DNA from: Adiantum capillus-veneris
Taxonomy: Eukaryota; Streptophyta; Polypodiopsida; Polypodiales; Pteridaceae
DNA length: 64,000 bases
Direction of reading: 5' to 3'
NCBI GenBank assembly: GCA_014529385.2
Contig: CM043964.1
Coordinates: forward strand, 102,690,087 to 102,754,086
Positions 25,343 to 36,127 of the stretch are shown piece by piece (the first letter of the stretch is position 1; each line of letters opens with the position of its first letter). The notes below the pieces were generated by a model, which worked only from the letters and a program-made list of their open reading frames with translations, was not told where the DNA came from and did no database searches. Both the position numbers and the translations under genes were made by a program.

Positions 25343-27138
25343 TTGTCACCGCTGCGGGGGACGAAAACCCTAGGTACGTGACCGAGACTAATCCTTGAGG
25401 ACAGGGATTCTCTGGCTTGCCAGAGTCTCATTTTACATTTAGATAGGATCAAAGGGTGGAGGACTCTCTAGGTCTTAGGAGGAGTCTAGGGATCGTGTGT
25501 CTGGCCTAGATCCTTCGACTTAGGTAGTTTTAGATATTGGTTGAGTGGTGGTGTAGAGAATAGGAGTTGGAGTGGTAGAAGCGGTGAAAGGAGAGCTTGA
25601 GAGTCCGGAGAGGCCAGGAAGCAACCAAAATACCATTATCACCATTTCACATGATGAGTAGGAGTAGGGTAAGTAGGACAGCATGATTCATGATCATAGA
25701 GCACTTCATGCATGTTATACTTGCTGTTAGGTTCAACACAAGGTTGTAAAAGATGCAAAAGTGTGGTTTAAAGCTGAAGTGAAGTTCAAAAGTTGCTGTG
25801 AGTGTTTCTGAGAGAGCTGCAGAGCATCAAGAGCATTTCTATCAGGAAAAAAATAAATTTTAAGCTAGGAGACATCCTACGCGTAGGATGTCTACAGGCT
25901 GATTTGGTGGAAATTTTGAAATTTTGAGTTGACCAGTGTGTTCAGAAGGTAGGTTTTACCCTATTTTCACCTGGAAAGTGGAAATTTGCCCATATCTTGA
26001 TAGGATAAGGCCAGATAGATAGAAATTGCCAAACATCGTACCCAAATTGTGCCAAGACATTATTTTAAGACCAAAACCATAGGGTGGCTGCATGAGCATG
26101 ATCTGCATGATTTGTTGAATTCCTGAGAAAGATTTCATCTCAATTGGGTTGTAAGAAAACTTTAGAATCTTTGACTAAAAAGGGCTAGAACAGCTAAAAT
26201 TGGGGTCTTTTGAAATCCAAACCAAAATCTAAGCATAGCATTGGGTTGCTGACATCAAGGGGAAGCTGTGGCTCAAGTCTGGGGTCAAACAGGCCAAATA
26301 GACATCCTATGCGTAGGATGTTTTTTGTGTGATTTGGCACTCCAAACCCTGATTTGAGCATACCAAAGTGTTAAGCACATCAAGAGGAGTCCGTGCTTTG
26401 CATTTGAAGCCATATTGAGCAATTAGACATGCTACGCATAGAATGACTAATGCAAGAAATTGAAGCCAGAAACTGAATGTAGGCATAGCAAGGTGTTGTA
26501 TAGCCTGAGGCAAGCCTCCTAGTCAATTTTGGTCCAAATTGGAGTTGATTTGACTGGTCAGACCAACATCAGGCTGCTGGAATAGATTTCTAATCCATTG
26601 ACCAGCTTATAGGTGTCCAAATCAAAAAGTAAACACAGCTGTGGACTCAGCACATCAAGGGGAGTCTATAGTGCAAAAACCAAACAAAACAGAGTAGGAG
26701 ACATCCTACGCGTAGGATGTCTACTAGGGCTTAGTGAAGAGAAAAGCTGATTGAGGGCATACAGTGATGTTCCAATTGACTTAAAAGTTTCGAAACTTCT
26801 TTGAGAAGTGAATTTGGACCTTATTTGACCTTCTGACGGAGCAAAGACGGAATTAAGACTTTTCAGGTAAATTGACCAACATCCAAGGGAAGTACAGTTC
26901 CAGATTAGCAGACCTAATCCAAAACATAAGAAGTGTATAAGAGACAATAGTGGTTGAGGTTAACTCTCTAGTTATACCAATCATTACTAAGACCACCTTT
27001 AGCGGCGGTTAAATGCTTTGATTCGATTGTGCCGAAATTAAACACTTGTGTACAAGTATATTCAATGGCGGCAAAGCAAGAAGTTGTGCGGAAACTGACC
27101 CTTTGGCAGGTGAGTGGTTAGATTTGTGTTAAGATGCA
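25343..27138 (+). other. Long noncoding leader with dispersed palindromes
   Basis: No coding frame. It contains four copies of the palindrome AGACATCCTACG/CGTAGGATGTCT (24 bp overall) at 25870, 26300, 26425 and 26699, plus recurrent phrases such as ACATCAAGGGGA and ACATCAAGAGGAGTC. No convincing TGG-type primer-binding site follows the LTR (TTGTCACCGCTGCGG is the first sequence). Confidence 0.7.
25870..26722. repeat. Four dispersed 24-bp palindromes (leader cluster)
   Basis: 25870-25893 and 26699-26722 are perfect palindromes (half-site AGACATCCTACG). 26300-26323 and 26425-26448 are variants with a few changes. Each follows an unrelated-looking ~150-400 bp stretch. Confidence 0.9.
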
Positions 27139-28689
27139 TTGCTAAGTTTGATGAATTTAAGATCAGGAAGACACATTCTTAGAGACCTAAAGGTGGCAGG
27201 TGATCAGGGTAGCTTAGTGTCCACCGAAGAGAGTGTAACTCAGGCAAGGCTAGATCCACTAGCACCGATTATTGAGGAGGGTAGTGATACTGACACTTCA
27301 TCCGATAAGTCCTTCTTCATGATGGGTAGTCAACAGCCAGGAGGTTTCTCCTATGAGGGACCAATGCCAGGAGGAAGCACCTCCCTAAATCCTTTAAACA
27401 ATTCCAAGTTCACTATAATCTTCTTAGAAAGAACAAACTCGAGGGGAGCCCTAGTTTATTTTGACTATCGAGGACACAAGTGTATTTGTATTGAAGAAAG
27501 ACCTGCTCAGAGACTAGAGATAATTCGAGTCTATGATGATGGATATAGATTCCGAGATGAAAAGGGGAACCACTATCTGATAGTTAGTAACCCTGAGAAT
27601 TACAATAGATATGGAGATAACGTGGCGAAAGGGAAAATGGTTTTAGAAACTCAAGAACCGCCCCCAAACATTGATCGACGTGGAGCGCCTTTTATGTATG
27701 ATAAGAAAACAACCAGGGTCTCAACCTATAATGAGAATGTGGGAATTTACAAGCATGAGAGCGAGGGAATAGTCTCTTACTTCCGTTGCAAAGAACCCTA
27801 CCCAAACGAATTAAGCAAAGACAAGGTTCTTTACTTATTCTCTTATGAAATTGCTATGGGGAAGGATATTGTTTTTGTTGACAGGTATGGGCAAGAATAC
27901 AAATGTATTCTCCCAGAGGAGGTAGAAAAGGCAACAGTTCCAGAAGCATCAACATATGCCCCCGAAGAAGTGCCAAGAGCCACCTACACCCCTAGCAAGT
28001 CGACAAATCTATTTTCAGAAGATTATGACGCTACCTCACATTCTACCCGACAGCAGACGTTCAGCTACCAGAACCAACCAGCAACTCAGCCATCATTGCA
28101 GGCATGGCTTCGACAGAGTGCAACATTAGAAGAAGACCAAAACCGAGATGGTTATCAAGCCGCACGAGGGCTAAGGGATTTACAAGAACCACCGCTCTAT
28201 TCAGGGTATCAGGGTGAGAGTAAGCCAAAAACTCAAGGGTCAACAGAGCCTGGAAGACCACCCATAGAACGAGTTCGAAGAGATGAACCATCTCTTGCAA
28301 GAACCGTTAGAAATTATGGCTTAGGAGCACCATTGGGAGAGGAACCATCCCACTACCGAAGGCCAGAGGAGGTATATCGATTAGGACGAGGAGATCCAAT
28401 GATGAGATTTGTAGACCATCGTAGAATTAGACCTTCTCAAGTGCAAAAATGGGTAAACAAGAAATACACGGGAAACAGAGATCTGAGGGATCATGTAGCA
28501 GCCGTTGTGCGTGTAATTAGAGCTGAAGAGGTGTTAGACTTCCCTACCCAATTCGCAGGGTTTAGACTAACCCTAGAGGAGGATGCAGCTACTTGGTTTG
28601 ACTCTGTGGAGCGTAGAGACTTTGAGTCTATGAAGGAGGTGTTTGACGAGTTTATTGAGGAATTCTCACAAAGGGGGACTAGCTCATAA
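27139..28689 (+). CDS. Gag ORF of the 35 kb element (516 aa, open)
   Basis: Longest clean frame of this element. Residues ~1-250 are not recognised, though two segments look like a duplicated module: KCICIEERPAQRLEIIRVYDDGY with FRDEKGNHYLI, and YLFSYEIAMGKDIVFVDRYGQEYKCI. A Pro/Gln-rich linker follows. Residues ~430-516 are the capsid-like gag region (IRPSQVQKWVNKKYTG, then FRLTLEEDAATWFDSV and FDEFIEEFSQRG, the L-x-x-x-A-x-x-W-F gag signature). It ends at TAA 28687 and gag continues in other frames. Gag would form the particle. The start Met is the second in the frame's vicinity and is not certain. Confidence 0.75.
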   Translation: MLSLMNLRSGRHILRDLKVAGDQGSLVSTEESVTQARLDPLAPIIEEGSDTDTSSDKSFFMMGSQQPGGFSYEGPMPGGSTSLNPLNNSKFTIIFLERTNSRGALVYFDYRGHKCICIEERPAQRLEIIRVYDDGYRFRDEKGNHYLIVSNPENYNRYGDNVAKGKMVLETQEPPPNIDRRGAPFMYDKKTTRVSTYNENVGIYKHESEGIVSYFRCKEPYPNELSKDKVLYLFSYEIAMGKDIVFVDRYGQEYKCILPEEVEKATVPEASTYAPEEVPRATYTPSKSTNLFSEDYDATSHSTRQQTFSYQNQPATQPSLQAWLRQSATLEEDQNRDGYQAARGLRDLQEPPLYSGYQGESKPKTQGSTEPGRPPIERVRRDEPSLARTVRNYGLGAPLGEEPSHYRRPEEVYRLGRGDPMMRFVDHRRIRPSQVQKWVNKKYTGNRDLRDHVAAVVRVIRAEEVLDFPTQFAGFRLTLEEDAATWFDSVERRDFESMKEVFDEFIEEFSQRGTSS

Positions 28690-29590
28690 TACAGTCTCAC
28701 AAATCCATAAATTCAAATAGAAAGAAGGGGAATCTGTGCAAAAGGCATCCCTAAGACTAAAAAGATATGTTAAGTTCTGCCCTGTGGAAGAACTGCCAAC
28801 TCAGTCCAGACTTATGCTTATATTTATTCAAGGACTAAGAAATGCAGATCTCTAGAAGGACTTACTTATGAAGAGGAGGACGACGTTAAATGAGTTAACT
28901 AAGGAGGCTCTTTACCTTGTGGAGAATTGTGCGGTCTACAAAGAGGGTGAATTCAAGGATCTCGATGACGATTCATCCTCACAACAAAGTAGAAGCAAGT
29001 CCGCTAAGACAACACCGAAAGGAGAAGTAGCTATAAGCCAGGAGCAGCTTGTAAAGGAAGTGCTAAAAAAGATAAACTTGTATGCCAAACCTCAGGATAA
29101 ACAACCAAAATGGTGTGTTATTCAACAAAAATGGACAAACCATGGGACGGAGGAATGTTATTATAACAAAGGATATGTGAGAGAGAGACCTTATGCTCCC
29201 CAAGCTCAGGTAGCATCTCCTCAACTTCCACTGATGCCTAGATATCAAGCAGGCAACCTACCAGGACCTGTAGGTGTAGAAAGACCACAACCAGTGTTGG
29301 GGCAGCAACCACCCCTACCAGGATTACGACCAATCGGCATAAGATACAGACCAACAGTAACCGAACTAGAAGAGAAGGCTTTGGTGCCTATGCATGCGTA
29401 TTACAAAGATCCCAATGGATATGCTGCAAATCTTGCCTATTATCCATCGGAAGAACCCCCAACGCCAGAACCATGGAGCATGATAGGAAGTGCAGGACCA
29501 CCAACAGCTGCACATGCAGCAGGAGAAGGAAGATATAGCTTGGATGAACGAACATTGCTGTTCATAGCCAACGGAGGCATGGGCGGGTAG
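28690..29590 (+). pseudogene. Gag continuation of the 35 kb element (broken)
   Basis: After a frameshift near 28690, gag resumes (LTKEALYLVENCAVYKEGEF, at 28868 onward) and passes into a Pro-rich region (PPLPGLRPIGIRYRPTV). In most plant Gypsy gags this is the stretch between capsid and zinc knuckles. The frame stops at TAG 29588 shortly before the knuckles. Confidence 0.7.
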
Positions 29591-29790
29591 AGACAGACAT
29601 ACCAACAAAGAGGAGCTCAAGGAGCACCTCAACAGCCTAAGGGACCCTGTTACAAGTGTGGTGGAGACCATTGGCTAAGAGACTGTCCTCACGATAAAAT
29701 CATTAGAGTCAACGCATATTGCATCGAGTGCGGAGTTACTCATTTAGTTCCTGATTGCCCTAAGAACCCGAGCAAAGGAGCAAAAACTAC
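29591..29790 (+). pseudogene. Double CCHC zinc knuckle of gag
   Basis: Same frame as the preceding gag, past the TAG: CYKCGGDHWLRDCP (29649-29690) and CIECGVTHLVPDCP (29719-29760), both C-x2-C-x4-H-x4-C with all ligands kept. These bind the packaged RNA. Confidence 0.88.
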
Positions 29791-29791
29791 C

Positions 29792-30400
29792 TTGAACATG
29801 CTGGAAGCAGTGTCTTCCAGTGGAGGGTCGGAAAACAAGACAATAATACCTATTCAAGCAGTGACACGAGCCCAAGCTCAAAGAATGACGAACGAACCCA
29901 TAATTGAAGAACCAAAAACCAATGCCCCAAGTTCAGAAGTGAAGAATCATAGAAGCACTTGGAAAGCTAGAAAGGCGCGTATGAAAGCCAGAAGAGAACA
30001 AGAGAAAATGGCTCTATCCGAAGAGTTGAAACACACAAAGGATAGATTAGAGCAGTTAGAAGATCTAGCTAGTCTAAGCTCACACACTGCGAAAACCATA
30101 GCACCCAAGGAAATAGTAGAACCCAAAAGTGCAGGATTAGGAGGATCAGTATTAGCAAAAAAGGTAAATGAGCAGTTAGACACACTTTTAAAAGCCTACG
30201 AATCCAGGCTAAAAAACAACCAAACCCAAGAGCAAAGATGGATGACTTATCCATATGCTAAAATAAAAAAAAAGAGGTTGGAAATGTGTAGAAAGATGAT
30301 TGAAACAGCTCAATCCCTGATAGAAAACCCGTTTGGTAAAACTGTAAGTTGTCATGAAGTACCAGCTCCAACCCCTATCAAACCAACGTTAGAGAAATAA
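29792..30400 (+). CDS. Gag-pol linker ORF with basic coiled coil (202 aa)
   Basis: Open frame following the zinc knuckles. Residues ~55-100 are strongly charged and helical (WKARKARMKARREQEKMAL, then LKHTKDRLEQLEDL), probably a coiled coil. No enzymatic motif. In context it is a spacer between gag and protease. It ends TAA 30398, and a second linker frame (30584-31069) follows. Confidence 0.55.
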   Translation: MNMLEAVSSSGGSENKTIIPIQAVTRAQAQRMTNEPIIEEPKTNAPSSEVKNHRSTWKARKARMKARREQEKMALSEELKHTKDRLEQLEDLASLSSHTAKTIAPKEIVEPKSAGLGGSVLAKKVNEQLDTLLKAYESRLKNNQTQEQRWMTYPYAKIKKKRLEMCRKMIETAQSLIENPFGKTVSCHEVPAPTPIKPTLEK

Positions 30401-30583
30401 GTAGACACAAAGGAAAGACTCACAAATGCCTCTGAGTATAGGGGAGAGCATATCATAGTGCCAAATACAACATATGAGACAAGTGAGGAGTTCCAGCCTA
30501 AAACATTGATAGAAATGGGTAGGGATTGTAACGGTCTAGATGACCCGTGGAAGCAAATCTGAGATGCCAATGAAGCTAATAGG

Positions 30584-31069
30584 ATGAGTTACCACATGAA
30601 TAGTACGAGAAAAGAGAAAAATAAGATCTTACCTCCTATTGAAGAATTTGAGGCAAGATCACAAATGAACTTTGATATACATTTGCAAGGGGGAGACCAG
30701 GGATCAATTAGTTCGGGGCACAGCCAACCAGACTCGCTAAAAACTCTACCTTCTTACCTAGGAGAGTATGAAGCCAAGTGTGAGGTGAGAGCAATCCCAT
30801 CTCAAAGACTTTCTTCTAGCAGAGTGATGGATTCACAAGGGTTGATTGAGTTATTGTCCACCCCTGTGGCATGCACAATCACATTAGTCGAACTCTTGAG
30901 GCTACGACCAAACATGTGGACCACAGTAGGCAAATGCTTAGAAAAATTTGTAGTGAAAGACCCCACATCGAAGCTTCAAGAAGGGATCAGAGAATTGGAC
31001 AAGCCTCAACTAAACACTAGGCCAATACGTTTAAACAAGGTTGAAGAATATTACGAGGGAGAAGATTGA
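30584..31069 (+). CDS. Linker ORF before the protease (161 aa)
   Basis: Ends in WTTVGKCLEKFVVKDPTSKL and LNKVEEYYEGED. Hydrophilic, no recognised domain. It runs up to the protease frame, which begins about ten bases later in another frame. Probably part of one original gag-pol frame. Confidence 0.5.
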   Translation: MSYHMNSTRKEKNKILPPIEEFEARSQMNFDIHLQGGDQGSISSGHSQPDSLKTLPSYLGEYEAKCEVRAIPSQRLSSSRVMDSQGLIELLSTPVACTITLVELLRLRPNMWTTVGKCLEKFVVKDPTSKLQEGIRELDKPQLNTRPIRLNKVEEYYEGED

Positions 31070-31440
31070 AACACCACGCTTCCAGTAGAATTCCAAGGAG
31101 TAGTTTCCAAAGATATTCTAGACAGTGGGGCAGGAGTCGCTATAGCCACCGAGGAAATTTGGAAAAAATGGGGAAAACCGGCTTTGAGAGCTACCAGAAT
31201 GAAATTGCAATTGGCAGATGGGTTCATGGAGAAGCCTTTAGGACTCTTAGAAAAGTAATTGTCACCTCGTGCGGAATCGAGTATGAGCATACATTTACAA
31301 TAGTCGATTTTGACAAAAAGAACAATTACGAGATCATCTTGGGAAGACCATTCATGAGACAATTAAAGATGGTCTAGGATTGGGGTTACGAACACATCTA
31401 CCTCAGACATGGCGAGACTACAACCAAAATTCACCTAAAG
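31070..31440 (+). pseudogene. Aspartic protease of the 35 kb element (frameshifted)
   Basis: Starts PVEFQGVVSKDILDSGAGVAI, with the catalytic DSG at about 31119-31127 (retropepsin). It continues through WKKWGKPALRATRMKLQLADG. The frame stops at TAA 31257 and resumes one base off with VIVTSCGIEYEHTFTIVDF, then YEIILGRPFM, the conserved (I)LGRPF...flap/C-terminal loop. Protease would mature gag-pol. Confidence 0.85.
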
Positions 31441-32519
31441 ACCATAGTTACAAGGATGTGAACCCGACACCAGTGGAAGAGTTTGATTCAGCTACATTGG
31501 CAGGCTCAAAGCTCCTAGCATGGTTAGGGCAAAAAAAAGAGCTATGGATGTGCGGAGCTCCACATTGTGGGAGATTAAAAAGAGAGGAGTGCGTCTTAGA
31601 CAGAGCTATTGAGGACAAGGATTATATTCTGGAACCTTTTCTTCAAGATGCCTTAGAACCTCTGGAATGGAAACACATACTAGCAACATTGGAGTCTGTA
31701 CCATTACAGATAGCCCAACGACAAAATTTTGCCATAAGGATGGCTATGATGTGCTACCCTACTACATGGTAAGACTTATACGAGGAGGAGATGAGATTGT
31801 AGAACCACCAGAACAAGAAGAGTTTTATAACTCCTCTGAGCATGTGGAGGTAAATAACGATGCAGATAACAAGTGTTCAGACAGCTCAAGCGAGCGTGGG
31901 GAGAAAACAGACAATATCAAGTTTTATGACTTTGCCAATTAGCACCCTAAACGCCAGGAACGCTACAGGAAAAAACGAGGAGAAAACAAAAGGAGAGAGA
32001 ATCCTATGCCCCGGATAAAAGATAAAACTCACTATCTAATGCTTGTCAAAGCAGAGGATTGTGTAAAAGACCAAATATCAGGCAGCTTCTCAAAAGTTCG
32101 AAGGAAATGAACGCAAGAGGAAATAAAACAAGTATGGAAGATTAAAACAGAAACAAAACAAAAAAATCTCAAAAATCAAAACAAGAAACAACAAAAGATC
32201 CAGAGTAGACCAAATTGGAGCGTAAAAAGAAATACCAAGAACTAAAACTGTCTTTATGAGAGGTATGGACTACTGAGGGAGAAAGTGATGGTAAGGAGGA
32301 GTCAGAAAAAGGAAACATGAATGTACCATCACACTATCGGAAATTCACCATCCAGGATAGAAAAATCATAATGACACCACCAGTCAGGGAAAGAATAAAC
32401 TAGGAATCTTACGATGGGCCGGAAAATGCAAAACGGATAGACCTCGCTGAACGAGGTGAAAAACCTCAGCCGGTCTATATCGCAACTAATTTAGAGCCTG
32501 AAGAAGAAGAACTGCTAAC
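31441..32519 (+). pseudogene. Protease-RT spacer (broken pol)
   Basis: Fragments at 31380-31772 and 31667-31942 in two frames (e.g. EFDSATLAGSKLLAWLGQ). They are rich in charged residues and have no recognised domain. From about 31950 the sequence is very A-rich and stop-ridden until the RT approach near 32480. Confidence 0.45.
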
Positions 32520-33360
32520 ACAACTTCTCAAGAAGTATAAAGATGCATTTGCATGGTCCTACAAAGACCTCAAAGGAGTTGATCCATCAATATGCCAACA
32601 TACAATTCCTTTGAAATCAGATGCCAAACCTAGAAAACAACATCCTTATACATATAATGACACATTTGCTAAACGAATCAAAGAGGAGATTGACAAGCTG
32701 ATGGATGCTAAATTCATCTATGAAATCGAACATACAGATTGGGTGTCACCCATTGTGGTTGTCCCCAAAAAGAACGGAAAGCTGCGAGTGTGTGTGAACC
32801 TCAAAAAAGTAAATGCAGCCACCATAAGGGATAACTATCCCTTGCTGATCATAGAACATGTACTTGAGAGGGTGCCCGGAAAACAGGCTTATTTCTTTCT
32901 AGATGGGTTTTCAGGGTATAACAAGATGGCAATTGCAGGAGAGGATCAACACAAAACAGCGTTTGCCACAGAATGGGGAATATATGCTTATAGAGTTATG
33001 CCTTTTGGCTTAACCAATGCCCCAGCTACCTTTTAGAGGTTAATGACGCATGTGTTCAAAGAATACCTGAGAATATTCTTAGAAATATACATGGATGATG
33101 TTTGTGTACACTCTCTTCTACGAGAAGAACATATTGACCATTTACAAAAGGTATTTGAGAAATGCAGAACATATCGAGTCTGTCTTAACACGGAAAAGTG
33201 AATTTTTATGATTAGGCAATGCCGCATCTTAGGACATATTATCTCAAGAAATGGCATAACCACTGACCTAAACAAAATCAAAGTCATAATAGACCTGTCC
33301 ATGCCTACTAATGCAAAACAAGTACAATCCTTCATGGGACACTGCGGATATTATTGAAGA
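32520..33360 (+). pseudogene. Reverse transcriptase of the 35 kb element (broken)
   Basis: Gypsy RT. 32560-32611 approaches with LKGVDPSICQHTIPL; the main frame 32611-33036 has SPIVVVPKKNGKLRVCVNL (usually RVCVDY), FFLDGFSGYNKMAI with the first catalytic Asp, and MPFGLTNAPATF. A TAG stop at 33034 is followed in frame by EIYMDDVCVHS, the YxDD catalytic box. The connection region reads ILGHIISRNGITTD and breaks at 33198 and 33355. All catalytic Asp residues are present. Confidence 0.92.
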
Positions 33361-33880
33361 TTCATATATGTATGCAGTCATTGCACAACCTCTGTATCGT
33401 TTATTAGTCAGTTTCGACTAGACTGAGGAGTGTGAAACTTTATTCCAAAAGCTTAACGAAAACCTTGTATCAACACCTGTACTTAAAGCACCAGATTGGG
33501 AAAAGATATTCCATGTTCACATTGATGCATCTGCATATGCAATTGGGATTATTCTGGCTCAGCTTGGAGACAGAACAATGGATTTCCCAGTTTGTTATGC
33601 AAGGCGACAGTTAAATAGTGCAGAGAAGAACTACACAACCACCGAAAGAGAGGGGTTAGGAATGATTTATGCTGTAAAGAAGTTTCGGCATTATTTGCTC
33701 GCAAACAAATTTGTGTTCTTCACAGATCATCAAGCTCTTTTGTATCTGGTAAATAAACCATACAATACTAGGAGAATTGTATGCTGGTTTATTATATTGC
33801 TAGAGTTTGATTTCAGAGTGGTAGAGTCAAAAAGGATAAAACTCATCTAAGAGCGGATCATCTTTCAAGGCTACAAAATG
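33361..33880 (+). pseudogene. RNase H of the 35 kb element (broken)
   Basis: WEKIFHVHIDASAYAIGIIL (catalytic Asp in HIDAS) around 33500-33556 in one frame. Then YARRQLNSAEKNYTTTEREGLGMIYAV (catalytic Glu in TEREGL) and FVFFTDHQALLYL (catalytic Asp in TDHQAL) at 33595-33760 in another. It would degrade RNA in the RNA-DNA hybrid. Frameshifts near 33570 and 33850. Confidence 0.88.
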
Positions 33881-34119
33881 GGGAAGCTCTTGAAGGAGTA
33901 GATGATGACATACCTGATGCGTATCGTTTCAATATTGAAATGATACCCAAATGGTTTCAAGAAATTGTTAGCATTCTTTCCTTTGGAGGTAGATTTGATA
34001 ACAAGGAAGACACATCCAAACAACAGACAATTCGACAAACAAAAAACTTCCAGTTGATTGCCAGACGACTGTATCATCTAGGTTCGGACCAAATTCTACG
34101 ATTGTGTATAAATCCGGAG

Positions 34120-34440
34120 GAATTCTAGTGTTATCTTGAAGAAGCACACGTTTAGGATTGTGCATTTTATTGTTCAACAATGAAAACACACCAGAGATTG
34201 AAACAATTAGGGGTTTATTGGCCAACTATGTATGCTGACACGCATGCTTATGTTAGCAATTGTACTATATGTAGTGCCAAACGACCAGTGGATCACGCGA
34301 CATTGTTTCAGGCAAACATTGCACCTGCATGGAGTCAATATATCATTGATTTCTTAACCACAAGGACGTTTCCTGAAAACATAACAAAAATCACGGAAAA
34401 GGGCTATAGAGCTGGAGGCTTGCGACTATAATTTAATTGG
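34120..34440 (+). pseudogene. First HHCC-like module before integrase
   Basis: One frame reads LEEAHV-stop-DCAFYCSTMKTHQRLKQ without its last residue, then GVYWPTMYADTHAYVSNCTICSAKRP. This has the layout of an integrase zinc finger (H...H/Y...C-x2-C) followed by the WPTM signature. The second His is Tyr. Instead of the catalytic core it leads into IAPAWSQYIIDFLTTRTFPEN. A second finger follows ~370 bp later. It is therefore a duplicated module, not a sequencing artefact, because the two are strongly diverged. Confidence 0.7.
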
Positions 34441-35609
34441 GAACCAACTCTATAAGCGAGGAAAGGACAATGAACTTAGAATCTGTGTAAGTGAAAGTGA
34501 ATACCTGCTAATTCTAGAACACGCACATGGAGGTATAAGTGGAGGCCATTTTTCAGGCGATAAGATGGCAAAAATTGTCTTAACGGCAGGAATATGGTGG
34601 CCTACATTGCATATGGATGCTGAGGAGTTTGTAAAGCGTTGTGATGCATATCAGCACACCAAGGTGCCGATAAAGAGAGATGAGATGCCACTACGGCCAA
34701 TGATGGGAGCAAGGGCATTTGCAAAATGGGGCATTGATTTTGTGGGGCCTATTTCACCCCCTGCATATTGCACCCATACCCAATATATCATTGTGGCTAC
34801 AGACTATCTCACAAAATGGGCGGAAGCCAAGGCAACACAAAAAGCAGACGCACGAATTACTGCACAATTTCTATATGAGAATGTCTTTGTACGATACGGA
34901 TTACCAATAGAAATTGTCAGTGATCGAGGGACACATTTTCTTAATGAAAGTCATTGAATATCTGCTAGAGGAATTCATGGTCATACATAGAAAATCTGCT
35001 CCATATCATCCACAGGAAAGTGGACAAGCTGAGGCCACAAATAAAACACTATGCACGGTTCTCACTAAAATTGTATCAGAGTCAAGGACAGACTGGGATT
35101 AGCAGTTACACTCAAGACTATGGGCATACAGGGTAGCATACAAAACATCAATAGGAACGACACCGTACAACATGGTGTTTGGTTTAAACGCTATATTATC
35201 CATAGAGTTTTTTATTCCAACTCTACGAGTAGCGAAACGCTTAGAATGGACAGGGCATGAGCTCTCTTCAAGAATAGATGATCTTGAAAAGCTAGGTGAA
35301 CTTCGCTTGAGAGCTGTAGCTTCGATCTATGCTAAAAAGAGAATACAAAAAGAGTTTTTTGACAAGCATGTGCACACGAAAGAGTTCAAAACAGGTGATT
35401 ATGTACTTGTTTATACCTTGAAGCAACATGCCAAGAAACTTAAAAAGCGAGGGATGGGACCTTTTGTGATTAGTGACTTATCACAAAGTGGAGCTGTCAA
35501 GCTTGCTACATTAGCAGGTGAAGAAATGCAAAATTGGATTAGTGGGTGTCGATTAAAAAAGTATCATTTGCCACTAACACAGGATATGCTTCAACAAATC
35601 CATCAATAA
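34440..35609 (+). pseudogene. Integrase of the 35 kb element (broken)
   Basis: The second zinc finger begins LILEHAHGGISGGHFSGD and continues to KRCDAYQ (the last Cys is Tyr). The core follows: FAKWGIDFVGPI (Asp 1), VATDYLTKWAEAKAT, EIVSDRGTHFLNE (Asp 2, ~34921), then after a one-base shift SAPYHPQESGQAEATNK (Glu, ~35020). The C-terminus at 35172-35609 (FDKHVHTKEFKTGDYVLVY, RGMGPFVISDL, ISGCRLKKY) is the GPY/F module with no chromodomain. DDE residues are intact, but stops at 34955 and 35100 break it. Confidence 0.92.
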
Positions 35610-35743
35610 AAACAACGGATGAAGGAGAAACAAAGGGTACGAGAAGAAGCCCAAGCAGAAGCAAAAGAACGCATTGCAAAAAGACGGCTTCTACGCAACA
35701 ACAACAATGTGAATCACCGTTGTAAATAAATGCTATTCGACTA

Positions 35744-36127
35744 ATGAATTTTGATAAAGACACAATGGAGCCAATAATTGCAGTCAAAGTGGGTAACAAT
35801 CAAGTTGAATCGATGGAATTGCTTGATTCTGGAGCTCAAGCAAATCTGATCTCTTACAGATTATACAAACAGCTCAAGCCCAAACATCAACTACATCCTA
35901 CTCCACAAGTGCAAGAAAGTAGTACATCACATTCACTAAAAACAGTGGGCTAGATTATATTGCATGTACAAGTACATTAATATATTTACCCACACAAGTT
36001 CTATGTGGTTGAGGATGAAAGCACACAACACCCCATGTTGTTGGGACAACCTTGGCAAAAAGAGTACAATGTGCCGATAGATTGGAACGCGGATGCAATC
36101 AAAATTCAGCATGCACAAGAACAATAG
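35744..36127 (+). pseudogene. Second retropepsin-like segment, downstream of integrase
   Basis: The frame begins MNFDKDTMEPIIAVKVGNNQ and reads MELLDSGAQANLISYRLY, a retropepsin active-site motif (LLDSGA). After stops at 35951 and 35978 it continues FYVVEDESTQHPMLLGQPW, resembling the later (I/L)LGxPW protease motif. The expected protease is already present upstream of RT at 31119. A protease-like domain after integrase is not part of standard Gypsy order. It may come from a duplicated or captured gag-protease segment. Confidence 0.65.

Noticed and set aside
25870-26722. CRISPR-like array from the repeated palindromes
   Set aside because: Spacing is irregular (about 125-430 bp), only seven copies in two clusters, and the context is a plant retrotransposon.
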